From Bacteroidota bacterium (GTDB taxonomy: Bacteria; Bacteroidota; Bacteroidia; B-17B0; Aurantibacillaceae), in contig JADJSH010000011.1 of NCBI GenBank assembly GCA_016711805.1, forward strand, positions 62,001-126,000: 64,000 nucleotides of DNA. The letters are read 5' to 3'. Under the pieces are notes generated by a model. The model ran no database searches. It was not told the DNA's origin and worked only from the letters and a program-made list of their open reading frames with translations. Below, piece by piece: positions 24,908 to 33,691 of this stretch (its first letter is position 1; each line of letters starts with the position of its first letter). A program made the translations under genes and the position numbers.

Positions 24908-25976
24908 TTACCCAAGCATTTGGAAATTCAGCTTTACAGATAACAATAAATTTGCAGCCTCTTCTTTCGAATTAAATCCACCGCAACTTACAACGTGCAA
25001 TCCTTTACTGTTAACACCGCTAATTCCAGCGCTTACATTTTTTTGCGCTAGCTCTTTCACTAATTTTTCTGCATTTTCTTCAACACCAAAACAACCAACT
25101 ACTACTTGATATTTTCCCCCAAATGAGCGTTTATTACTCGAAACATACAAAGGTTTAATAACCGTTGTTTTGTCTGTTTTGGCTACACTATCATTAATAC
25201 TAGCAACTAATACGTTACCCGATTCGGATAATTTAAAAGTAGCAAAGCCATTAGCGTCAACTAACAAGGATGGTTTTTCTATTGTTGGAATAAAAATGGC
25301 TTTATCAGTTTTTGATGTATTGGGCGTATATGCTTTTTTCAGGAGTATAAAACGGATTAAAAGAAGATTCTAATAATGGTTTCATTGGTTTCCGAATAAG
25401 CTGCAAATAATAAAAATGCTAAGGTTACTGGCACTCCGATAGCTAAGGTTGCTATTTTAGCATACGATGTTTTCTTCGAAATAATGGTTTCAACTACAAT
25501 TTTTCTGTCTTCAAATGGTTTAACACTAATTTGTTTTTCAGGTTCAATTACTAATTCGTTAGCAATTACTGGTTCAAAACCAAAAGACTCTAATAAAAAG
25601 TTGACATCTGTTTTCGCTTCAAAACGTAAACTATTCTCGGCATCAATATATAATAGACCAATATTATCTAATTCAAAACGTTTTTTGACTGATAATAAAG
25701 ATTGAACGTAATCTCTATAATCTTCAATTTGTTTAGTAGCATCAGTAAGAGGCATATTGTTTTTTTGCATGAATGCAGAAATCAACAAGCCATCATTATG
25801 AACTAAATTTTATTGAAAAGAATATGCTTTGATTGAGGGTAAAGTACATTACTTCCTTTACTAAAATTAGAATTGTAGTTTCTAGCCACAAAACCACCAA
25901 AATTTGGGACAATAACGCAATCGTGCTTAAACAAAAGTTCAGCAATTAAATGAGTTATTTGAGTATAGTGTAGCAT
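24908..25976 (-). pseudogene. HU-like (CCDC81-type) / SPOR-domain protein, three frameshifts
   Basis: Reading from the ATG at 25976 the minus strand gives MLHYTQITHLIAELLFKHDC and then VIVPNFGGFVARNYN, the Bacteroidota HU-CCDC81 domain. The frame breaks in an A-run near 25806 and resumes as LISAFMQKNNMPLTDA in 25357-25788. That piece includes a transmembrane segment (YAKIATLAIGVPVTLAFLLFAAY). Two further shifts (about 25385 and 25337) lead to the C-terminal piece 24908-25267 with a SPOR domain (KYQVVVGCFGVEENAEKLVK). SPOR domains bind denuded glycan strands at the septum. Corrected length is about 355 residues. Confidence 0.75.
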
Positions 25977-26251
25977 TTTGGGATTTCGAAATTACTGTTT
26001 TTTTGACAGCTATTTACCTGTAAACTTAGTAAAAAAGAAGGCTTTTAAACTAATCAGTTAATTACCAATCGATTAAGAATTGTTAATAGAAATGAACATT
26101 TTACACACATCTTCTTAACAATTTAGCCAAATTGTTGTTATGTTAAATAAGACTATTTAGATATCTATTTAAAAACGCTAAATTATTGTTAAACAGGCTG
26201 TTATTTATTTAGGTATGTTTTAAATAGGTTTAATATTATTAAAGATTATTT

Positions 26252-26259
26252 TACCTTTG
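26252..26259 (+). promoter_or_regulatory. -7 element, leaderless arrangement
   Basis: TACCTTTG is a perfect TAnnTTTG. The likely start ATG (26266) is six bases after it, so the transcript would begin at the start codon. The roughly 275 bases upstream (25977-26251) are AT-rich and show nothing else I can name. Confidence 0.55.
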
Positions 26260-26265
26260 CAGCCC

Positions 26266-27126
26266 ATGTTTAAAACTCGTGTTCTCATACATTTATCCAT
26301 TTGCTGGTGTTTCTTTTTTGGGAGTGTTTCTTTTGCTCAAAAAACAACAACGCCTTCATCAAAAGAGGTTATTTTTAAAATGATCAAATCTATTCAAGAT
26401 TTGGAAAGATTGAAGTATAGTTTAAAAATAGTTGAGCGCGGTAAAAAAGGATTTAACCATTATGAATCTTCTGTTAAGTTAAATAGAAAACCTCGTAAAA
26501 TTTATTTATACATCAAAGGAATTGAGCTTTTATGGGTTGCTGGCTGGAACAACAACAAAGCGTATGTAAAACCAAATTCATTTCCATATGTTAATTTAAG
26601 TTTGGATCCTTTAGGTTATTTAATGCGTCAAGATCAACATCACACTTTAAACGAAATGGGAGTTGATTATTTTGGAAGTGTAATTGAATATATTGCTTTA
26701 AAATATGGCGATAAGTTTGATGATTATGTGACTTTAGCGGGAGAAGAAAGAATTAATAATAGACCCTGCTACAAAATTATCATTGATAATAAAGATTTTG
26801 GTTACGAAACATATACAGTGGGCGATAACGAAAGTATTACATCCATTGCACGTAAATTGCATATTAGTGAATACATGATTTTAGAAGTGAATCCAAAATT
26901 GAACGATTATTTTGATATTTTAAAGAAAGGACAAAAATTAAAAGTGCCAAATGCTTATGCAAAGCATGTTACATTGTATATTGATCAACTCTACTTTTTA
27001 CCTATCAGCATTAAAATATTAGATGATAAAGGATTATTTGAACAATATGATTATCATTTTTTACAGGTAAATCCGAAGATTGATGATGCTGAGTTTACAA
27101 AAACTTATAAAGACTATAAATTTTAA
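26266..27126 (+). CDS. Exported DUF1571-like protein with embedded LysM domain
   Basis: 286 residues from the ATG at 26266 (a TTG three codons earlier lies in the promoter). A signal peptide (MFKTRVLIHLSICWCFFFGS...FAQ) is followed by a DUF1571-type domain (KEVIFKMIKSIQDLERLKYS ... WVAGWNNNKAYV). A LysM domain is inserted at about 178-228 (YETYTVGDNESITSIARKL ... LKKGQKLKVPN), after which DUF1571-like strands resume (HVTLYIDQLYFLPISIKILD). LysM binds peptidoglycan, so the protein probably sits in the periplasm against the wall. It heads a possible unit with the next two genes. Confidence 0.8.
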   Translation: MFKTRVLIHLSICWCFFFGSVSFAQKTTTPSSKEVIFKMIKSIQDLERLKYSLKIVERGKKGFNHYESSVKLNRKPRKIYLYIKGIELLWVAGWNNNKAYVKPNSFPYVNLSLDPLGYLMRQDQHHTLNEMGVDYFGSVIEYIALKYGDKFDDYVTLAGEERINNRPCYKIIIDNKDFGYETYTVGDNESITSIARKLHISEYMILEVNPKLNDYFDILKKGQKLKVPNAYAKHVTLYIDQLYFLPISIKILDDKGLFEQYDYHFLQVNPKIDDAEFTKTYKDYKF

Positions 27127-27156
27127 TTAATTTCATTTTTAGAATATCTAAAAATC

Positions 27157-27486
27157 ATGAGCGCCATAATAATTACAAAGAACACAGAATTAATGCAACG
27201 GGTAATTGATGAAATCAAAACCTGTTTCGACCCTGAAATACCTGTGGATATTTGGGAATTGGGACTCATTTATGAATTAGATTTAAATGATGAAAGCGAA
27301 TTAAAAATCACCATGACTTTAACGTCGCCTAATTGCCCCGTTGCTGAAACACTACCTGCCGAAGTAGAAAATAAATTAAAGTTAGTACAAGGTATTAAAT
27401 CAGCCGTTTTAACTTTAACCTTTGAGCCAACGTGGACCAAAGAGATGATGAGTGAAGTGGCTCAATTAGAGTTGGGTTTTATGTAA
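27157..27486 (+). CDS. MIP18/DUF59-family Fe-S assembly protein
   Basis: 109 residues. FDPEIPVDIWELGLIYEL and TMTLTSPNCPVAETLP are the two hallmark blocks of the MIP18 (SufT/PaaD-like) fold; the cysteine in SPNCP is the conserved one. Members assist Fe-S cluster maturation. In many Bacteroidota this gene stands at the end of a suf cluster; here no suf genes are adjacent. The next gene (DUF2480) starts four bases after its stop, so the two are co-expressed. Confidence 0.9.
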   Translation: MSAIIITKNTELMQRVIDEIKTCFDPEIPVDIWELGLIYELDLNDESELKITMTLTSPNCPVAETLPAEVENKLKLVQGIKSAVLTLTFEPTWTKEMMSEVAQLELGFM

Positions 27487-27490
27487 TAAT

Positions 27491-28006
27491 ATGTCAGACG
27501 AAATCGTAAATAAAGTGGCTAACAGTGGTTTAATTACCATTGATTTAGAAGAGTTTTATCCAAAAGGAGAACGCGTGCTGTTTGATATAAAGCCTTTACT
27601 ATTTCATGAATTAATTTTAAAAGAAAAAGATTTCAGAGAGTTTACTAAGCAACATGATTGGGCTTCTTACCAAGATAAAATGGTAGCCATTACTTGTACG
27701 GCTGATGCTGTAGTACCAACTTGGGCATATATGTTAGTGAGCATTGCATTGGAACCTTTTGCTAAAAAAGTAGTATTTGGTAATTTAGAAACCTTAGAGG
27801 CAATTTTGTTTAGTGAGATTTTACATTCTATTACTTATTTCGATTATCAAGATAAACGTGTGGTGATTAAAGGTTGTAGTAATTTGCCAGTAAGTACAAA
27901 TGCGTATGTTGAATTAGTTCGAGGACTAAGACCTTTTGCTAAATCTATTATGTATGGTGAGCCATGCAGTACAGTGCCTTTGTATAAAGCGCCCTCTATA
28001 AAATAG
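27491..28006 (+). CDS. DUF2480 family protein
   Basis: 171 residues of a Bacteroidota family of unknown function. It has the typical start VANSGLITIDLEEFYPKGER and the blocks HDWASYQDKMVAITCTADAV and VPTWAYMLV. No signal peptide. The tight coupling to the MIP18-type gene suggests a role connected with Fe-S maturation, but that is inference from context only. Confidence 0.88.
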   Translation: MSDEIVNKVANSGLITIDLEEFYPKGERVLFDIKPLLFHELILKEKDFREFTKQHDWASYQDKMVAITCTADAVVPTWAYMLVSIALEPFAKKVVFGNLETLEAILFSEILHSITYFDYQDKRVVIKGCSNLPVSTNAYVELVRGLRPFAKSIMYGEPCSTVPLYKAPSIK

Positions 28007-28101
28007 TTTAATTTACATTTTTTCAAAAAAGCATAAATAATCATAGACATCAGCTATATCTGCGTTCTATTTTAATTGTTTTTGATTCGTATATTTATAC
28101 C

Positions 28102-28857
28102 TTGATTTACCAAGTTAAATATTTGATTACCATTTTATTTGCCTTCACTTTTCTTGTAGCTTCGGCACAAGAAGACGGAGGGAAAAGGCTACGTAATGCT
28201 CGTAAAAATCCTAGAGTTAAAACTCGTATCGGTATTTCGCCAGTTATTGGCTTATATAAGCCCAATAAAAATCACACTTCTGGCTCTCGACCAAAAATGG
28301 CTTTTAATATTTCGTTAAAGGAAGAAATTCGTTTAGATAGAAACAATAAAGATTTTTTGATGGTAGGAGCAGAGTATATGTTTCATGGTCTTAATTTTAA
28401 CTCTTATTATTTTTATAGCGATAGTTTACAATTATACACTGCCGATAGATTAAGATATAAATATAGTTTAACTATTCATGAGGTAGATTTCCCCATTCAA
28501 TTAAAACACTCTTTTCAAAAAGAAACGAATACTATTTTTTCGAGTTATATTTTTGCAGGCTATTGCTATAGATGGTTGATTGAAAGTAATTTGAAAGTAA
28601 CTGAAAACGGCAATGAATTAGTTAATCAGCGAGGGACATTAAAATTTAAAAACCCAGCGTTTAATCCCGTTAATAGTTCTTTTTTTAATATTGGTGCAGG
28701 TTTTCAAAAAAACACACCAATGATGCATAATGCAGTGTATGCCGAAATACAATTTAGATATGGCTTATCACCTTTTTATTTTACTGAATCCTTTGCACCT
28801 AGTAGTATGTTTACCAATAGTCATTTTATTATGTTAACCGTTGGTTTTAAAATTTAG
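28102..28857 (+). CDS. Exported hypothetical, probable outer-membrane beta-barrel
   Basis: 251 residues from a TTG start, chosen because it gives a signal peptide (MIYQVKYLITILFAFTFLVASAQ); no in-frame ATG lies nearby. The mature part has many alternating aromatic/polar strands (FLMVGAEYMFHGLNFNSYYF, YAEIQFRYGLSPFYF) and ends MLTVGFKI. This suggests a PorT-like or OMP_b-brl type barrel, not firmly assigned. It ends three bases before aroA. Confidence 0.72.
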   Translation: MIYQVKYLITILFAFTFLVASAQEDGGKRLRNARKNPRVKTRIGISPVIGLYKPNKNHTSGSRPKMAFNISLKEEIRLDRNNKDFLMVGAEYMFHGLNFNSYYFYSDSLQLYTADRLRYKYSLTIHEVDFPIQLKHSFQKETNTIFSSYIFAGYCYRWLIESNLKVTENGNELVNQRGTLKFKNPAFNPVNSSFFNIGAGFQKNTPMMHNAVYAEIQFRYGLSPFYFTESFAPSSMFTNSHFIMLTVGFKI

Positions 28858-28860
28858 TTT

Positions 28861-30102
28861 ATGAACTTAAAATTACATAAAGCTTCAAGTATAAATCATA
28901 CTACCATTCATTTACCTGGCTCTAAAAGCATTAGTAATCGTATCTTAATTATTAAAGCCTTATCAGGTTTGGATTTTGAAATTAAGAATAGTTCCGATTC
29001 AGATGATACAAAACATTTAAATGAGGCGTTAGATCATTACAAAAACTCAAACCTCATTAATGTTGGGCATGCAGGAACAGATATGCGTTTTCTAACTGCG
29101 TTTTTGTCTTTAAAAAATGGCAATTTTGAATTAACAGGTTCTGATAGATTGCAACAACGTCCTGTAAAAGATTTAGTAGAAGTTTTAAAAACACTAGGAG
29201 CAGATATTACTTATAAAAATAAGGATGGGTATCCTCCATTATTAATTAATGGAAAGCAATTAAATGGAGGAAGTGTAGAAATTAGTAGCAGTGTGAGTAG
29301 TCAGTTTATCACTGCTTTACTATTGGTGGCACCTTATTTTACAAACGGATTAGAACTCAACCTTATTGGTGATTTAGTTTCTAAGCCTTATGTAAATATG
29401 ACCATTGAGTTGATGAAAGAATTTGGAGCATCAGTCATTTGGAAAGATCATAAAATCAGTGTTCAACCTATGCCTTATACTTACACTAAAAAAGAATTTT
29501 TGGTGGAAAGTGATTGGAGCGCTGCTTCTTATTATTATAGTATCGTGGCACTTTCAAAACTAAATACATCTTTGTCAATTAATGGTTTATTTCAAAAGAG
29601 TTTGCAAGCCGATTCTGTTTGCGCGGAGATTTATAAAAATTTTGGAGTAACGACCTCTTATTCAGAAAACGAAATTACTATTACTAAATCTACTACAGTT
29701 TCAAAATCGGAATTAGAATATAATTTTATTGAATGTCCTGATATTGCACAAACTGTGGTGTGCACAAGTATTGGTTTACAAATTCCATTTACATTTACCG
29801 GACTTCAAACTTTAAAAGTAAAAGAAACCGATAGAATTGTAGCTTTAAAAAATGAATTCGAGAAATTCGGTATTGAATTAGTCGTTTCTGATAATTCAAT
29901 TCAATGGCTAGTAACAAAGAGTTTAAACAACTCAAACGTTTCTATTGCAACCTACAATGATCATCGTATGGCTATGAGTTTTGCTACATTAAGCGTGTTG
30001 TTAGATGAGGTAATTATTGAAGATGCCAATGTGGTTTCAAAATCATACCCATTATTTTGGGAGCATTTAAAATGTATTGGAATTAATCAAATTTCAATAT
30101 GA
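28861..30102 (+). CDS. aroA: 3-phosphoshikimate 1-carboxyvinyltransferase (EPSP synthase)
   Basis: 413 residues, sixth step of the shikimate pathway. Motifs: LPGSKSISNRILI with Lys22 (PEP/shikimate-phosphate binding), GHAGTDMRFLTAFL, DRLQQRPVKDL, SSVSSQFITALLL, ESDWSAASYY, KVKETDRI and NDHRMAMSFA. The GTDMRF motif replaces the more common GTTMR and is usual in Bacteroidota. The stop overlaps the start of the next gene by four bases (ATGA). Confidence 0.95.
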   Translation: MNLKLHKASSINHTTIHLPGSKSISNRILIIKALSGLDFEIKNSSDSDDTKHLNEALDHYKNSNLINVGHAGTDMRFLTAFLSLKNGNFELTGSDRLQQRPVKDLVEVLKTLGADITYKNKDGYPPLLINGKQLNGGSVEISSSVSSQFITALLLVAPYFTNGLELNLIGDLVSKPYVNMTIELMKEFGASVIWKDHKISVQPMPYTYTKKEFLVESDWSAASYYYSIVALSKLNTSLSINGLFQKSLQADSVCAEIYKNFGVTTSYSENEITITKSTTVSKSELEYNFIECPDIAQTVVCTSIGLQIPFTFTGLQTLKVKETDRIVALKNEFEKFGIELVVSDNSIQWLVTKSLNNSNVSIATYNDHRMAMSFATLSVLLDEVIIEDANVVSKSYPLFWEHLKCIGINQISI

Positions 30103-30335
30103 GCTACACAGATATAATAAGCACTATAGGAGTTTCATTAATTCTTTTGGCGTTTTTCTTAAATACGTTTAAGTATGTGTCTGATAACAGTAAGTTATAT
30201 TTTGTGTTAAATATAGTTGGAGGCGCCTTTGCTTGCTATGGAAGCGTATTACTTAACTCTTTACCTTTTATTATTTTAGAAGGCACTTGGAGCGTCGTAG
30301 CGTTGATTGGTTTGATAAAAACACTAAAACAATAA
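30099..30335 (+). CDS. CBU_0592-like small membrane protein
   Basis: 78 residues with three hydrophobic segments (about 5-24, 31-50, 53-73). The pattern IGVSLILLAFFLNTF...LYFVLNIVGGAFACYGS is typical of small membrane proteins of the CBU_0592-like domain family. It is translationally coupled to aroA by an ATGA overlap. The 3' end overlaps the convergent neighbour by 12 bases. Function unknown. Confidence 0.78.
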   Translation: MSYTDIISTIGVSLILLAFFLNTFKYVSDNSKLYFVLNIVGGAFACYGSVLLNSLPFIILEGTWSVVALIGLIKTLKQ

Positions 30336-30821
30336 ATTCCCCTTCGCTTTTTTATCCTTCAAATCTTCCACAAATATTTCATGCACAATAATAAATGCTG
30401 GATTCAATTTAATGGCTTCAAAAATAGTGTGATTGTGTAAATAACGGTTGTCGCCTTTAATAATTAAAAAATAATCTGAGTTTTCTAATTCAGGTAAGAG
30501 CTTCGTAGTTTGTTCTACATCCCCGGCAAATAAATCCAATTCTGTTTGTTGAACACCTTCTTTTTTAGGTTGAAAAGAAGTTTGATTAGGCAATAAATTA
30601 AATTCAATATTTAACTCGTCGTGTATAAAACCATAAAGGGGAAAATAAAAATCTTCCCCTTCCTTATGCGTAAAATCTAATAAATCGTTTAACTGTAAAT
30701 CAATATTTAAGGCTTGATTTAATTCGTGCACCACTCTGTAAATACTTTCGGTACAAGTAATCGAAAAGATATCAAAATCAAAATGCTCTTCAGCATTAAT
30801 ATCTAAACTGTATGTTTTCAT
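30324..30821 (-). CDS. IPExxxVDY-like family protein
   Basis: 165 residues, acidic, no signal peptide. The start FDFDIFSITCTESIYRVVHELNQAL resembles the Bacteroidota IPExxxVDY family (an FDF..IGI.s...YRL...LN pattern). The naming motif is not obvious, so the call is tentative. It is convergent and overlapping with the small membrane protein gene. Function unknown. Confidence 0.65.
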   Translation of the reverse strand: MKTYSLDINAEEHFDFDIFSITCTESIYRVVHELNQALNIDLQLNDLLDFTHKEGEDFYFPLYGFIHDELNIEFNLLPNQTSFQPKKEGVQQTELDLFAGDVEQTTKLLPELENSDYFLIIKGDNRYLHNHTIFEAIKLNPAFIIVHEIFVEDLKDKKAKGNLLF

Positions 30822-30860
30822 TTAGGTTAAGCTGACGAGCATTTATATATGTGTGTTTTT

Positions 30861-31673
30861 TTATCCCTGAATTTTTTCTAATAATTCAGTACTGATCCCT
30901 GTAGAGCTATACCCTCCATCATGGAATAAATTCTGCATCGTAACCATACGAGTTAAATCTGAAAATAAACTTACAGTATAAGCAGCGCAATCATCAGCAC
31001 TTGCATTTCCTAATGGAGATTGTAAATCTGCAAATTCGTAGAAATCAGAAAAACCTTTAATACCACCACCTGCTGTTGTTTTTGTTGGCGATTGAGAAAT
31101 GGTATTGATACGTACTTTCTTTTGTTTACCATAGTGGTATCCAAATGTACGAGCAATACTTTCTAACATCGCTTTAATATCAGCCATGTCTGTATAAAAA
31201 GGATACGCACGTTGTGCAGCCGTATAAGTTAATGCTACAACTGATGCGTGTTCGTTTAATGCATCTAATTTGTGAGCAGCTGCTAACATTTTGTGAAATG
31301 ATAAAGCAGATACGTCAATTCCTTTTTGATAGAAATCGTAGTTTAATTCAGTATAAGGAATATTTTTACGAATGTTCACACTCATTCCAATAGAATGCAA
31401 TACGAAGTCAATTTTACCGCCTAATACATCCATTGATTCAGTGTATAATTTAGTTAAATCATCCATATTAGTTGCATCTGCAGGGATAATTTTTGCCCCT
31501 GTTTCTTCCGCTAATTTATTGATTTCGCCCATTCGCATAGCGATTGGAGCATTAGTTAAAGTAAAAGTTGCGCCTTCTTCGTGGCATTTTTGTGCTACTT
31601 TCCAAGCAATAGAATTTTCATCTAATGCACCTGTAATAATTCCGCGTTTTCCTTTTAATAAGTTGTAAGCCAT
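30861..31673 (-). CDS. fabI: Enoyl-[acyl-carrier-protein] reductase (NADH)
   Basis: 270 residues, short-chain dehydrogenase fold. The cofactor region GKRGIITGALDENSIAW is the FabI form of the glycine motif, and the catalytic pair is Tyr160 and Lys167 in YTDMADIK. NTISQSPTKTTAGGGIKGF is the flexible substrate loop. FabI performs the last reduction of each fatty-acid elongation cycle and is the target of triclosan-type inhibitors. Encoded alone. A TATATTTA element is present upstream on the minus strand. Confidence 0.95.
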   Translation of the reverse strand: MAYNLLKGKRGIITGALDENSIAWKVAQKCHEEGATFTLTNAPIAMRMGEINKLAEETGAKIIPADATNMDDLTKLYTESMDVLGGKIDFVLHSIGMSVNIRKNIPYTELNYDFYQKGIDVSALSFHKMLAAAHKLDALNEHASVVALTYTAAQRAYPFYTDMADIKAMLESIARTFGYHYGKQKKVRINTISQSPTKTTAGGGIKGFSDFYEFADLQSPLGNASADDCAAYTVSLFSDLTRMVTMQNLFHDGGYSSTGISTELLEKIQG

Positions 31674-31741
31674 TTTATGTGTTTTTTAGTTGCGTAAATA
31701 TACGATTTACTGTTAAATTTTAAGGAAATAAAAGCCTTAAA

Positions 31742-33691
31742 TTATTCATATAAAAAGTTGTTTTTCCTGATAAAATAGTTAGCAGATTCGTATATCTGCA
31801 TCATATTTTTCTCCATACTATCTGCTTTTTGTTTGAATTGTGTTTTGTAATTGATAGGATCTAAATTTTTATAGTTTCTTAAGTAAGTTTCTCCGTTCGC
31901 TAATGTTTTATAATAATAATAACCTTGATTATCAACGCAACCTACCTTATCATCTGCCGAAAATACCACATAAGGGTGTTGCTGTTTTAAAATATTAATG
32001 CCAAAAGTTTGATTTGAATAATTAGCGCCAATAATTCCCATAACAGTTGCAGGAATATCTGGCTGATAACAAGGTGAAGAAATCGTATCGGCTTTAAATA
32101 ATTTTGGTTGATGAATAATGCAAGGAATATGATTATAACTTAAAGGCATTTCGTATGTATGTCCCATTGATAAACCATGGTCTCCTAAAAAAATGAAAAT
32201 CGTATTATCATACCAAGGTTCTTTTTTTACTTGATCTATAAATCTTCCAATGCTCCAGTCAGCATACATGGTGCAATTATCTTGAGGCGTTTCTCCATTT
32301 GGTTTAAACGGAATATCTTTTGGTATTCGCCACGGACCATGATCAGAAGCAGTCATAACTACTGATAAAAAAGGAGCACTACTTTTTCTGTTATTCGTTG
32401 TTTCAATCATTTTATCTAATAAAATATGGTCGGGTACACCTAACGAACTTTCAGAGAGGGAATGATCAAAATCGTATTCACTAATAAAATGTTCAAATTT
32501 ATTGAGTTTAAAAAAACCTTCCATGTTATCAAAATGTGGATCGTGGGTTGTGTAAAAATACGTTTCGTAGCCTTCGTTAGTCAGTAAAGGTCCAAGTCCA
32601 TTAAATGGAGCCTTCACATAACTCTTCATCGATTTTTCGTCGTACACACTCAAATGTCCAGTAGTGGTGGAAAATAGTCCATTAAAGGTGTGTATGCCAG
32701 AAGAGAAAAAATTATTAAAAAACAGAGATTCTTTATTTAGTTTATCCAATTGAGGAGTTAAATTTTTGCCACCATAGTATCCCATTTTAAATACCGACAT
32801 ACTTTCCATCACCACAATAACGATGTTGTATTTCGTTTTTGTTTTAGAGGTATCTATAATTTCTCTGTTGATTGTTTTTTCAAACGGACTTGTAATTCCT
32901 AAGTAATTTCTAGTAAAAGCAATGCATTCATCAATGTTTTTAGGTTCGGTATACGGCTTTTTATTTTTATTATATAAAACTGTTTTCCAAAAAGTAAAAT
33001 TTGCATTGATAGCAATTTGATTAATGAAATTATTTTGTGATACTATCGATAATCCTTCATGTAAACCTGAGCGGTCAGATGTTCTGCCACGAGCACCTAA
33101 AGTAACCGTTAGCCCCAATAATGTAAATGCTATTAATGAAAAGTACCATTTTGGTTTTTGTTGGTTAACGATTTGAATTTTAAATTCAGAAAACTGCTTT
33201 TTACCAATGAAAACAAATAAGTAGGTTGTGATAAAAAACACAATAAAAAATCCCCAATATGAAAAACTACCAAAAATAACACCAACTGCAAAGTCTGGGC
33301 TTTCGCTCCATAAAAAGGCTCCTTTATTTAAATGATTTCCAAACTGTTTAAAATAGGGAATGTCTGCAATACAAATAAGATGATACAATAATTGTAGCGC
33401 AAGAAAACCATAATAACCAATGTTGTAAATACGTTTTTGATTAAAAAAATAAGCTATCGACCATAATAGCGTTGGGAAAAAAGCAATCCAACAATACACG
33501 GCTGTGTCAAATTCAAGTCCCATTCTAAAAGCCATTGCTTTTTCTGAAAAAGGAACATTTCCTAAATCTGAAGATTGATTGTAATAATAAAATAGTAAAC
33601 GAATGATAAAGAAAACCATCAGATTTAAACCATACAGTTTAAATAGGAGTTTGATATGCGCTGGTAGTTTTTTTGATAGTTTATCAAACAT
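31742..33691 (-). CDS. LtaS/MdoB-type membrane sulfatase-fold phosphoglycerol transferase
   Basis: 649 residues. Five transmembrane segments (about 19-37, 60-83, 93-113, 145-163, 183-200) precede an extracytoplasmic sulfatase-fold domain from about residue 288. Metal-site Glu296 is in VVMESMS and the nucleophile is Thr335 in SGIHTFNGLFSTTTGH; FLGDHGLSMGH carries further metal ligands. In other bacteria this fold makes lipoteichoic acid or phosphoglycerol-modified glucans. In Bacteroidota the product is uncertain, perhaps a lipid or glycan head-group change. Its start overlaps the end of recN by eight bases. Confidence 0.88.
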   Translation of the reverse strand: MFDKLSKKLPAHIKLLFKLYGLNLMVFFIIRLLFYYYNQSSDLGNVPFSEKAMAFRMGLEFDTAVYCWIAFFPTLLWSIAYFFNQKRIYNIGYYGFLALQLLYHLICIADIPYFKQFGNHLNKGAFLWSESPDFAVGVIFGSFSYWGFFIVFFITTYLFVFIGKKQFSEFKIQIVNQQKPKWYFSLIAFTLLGLTVTLGARGRTSDRSGLHEGLSIVSQNNFINQIAINANFTFWKTVLYNKNKKPYTEPKNIDECIAFTRNYLGITSPFEKTINREIIDTSKTKTKYNIVIVVMESMSVFKMGYYGGKNLTPQLDKLNKESLFFNNFFSSGIHTFNGLFSTTTGHLSVYDEKSMKSYVKAPFNGLGPLLTNEGYETYFYTTHDPHFDNMEGFFKLNKFEHFISEYDFDHSLSESSLGVPDHILLDKMIETTNNRKSSAPFLSVVMTASDHGPWRIPKDIPFKPNGETPQDNCTMYADWSIGRFIDQVKKEPWYDNTIFIFLGDHGLSMGHTYEMPLSYNHIPCIIHQPKLFKADTISSPCYQPDIPATVMGIIGANYSNQTFGINILKQQHPYVVFSADDKVGCVDNQGYYYYKTLANGETYLRNYKNLDPINYKTQFKQKADSMEKNMMQIYESANYFIRKNNFLYE

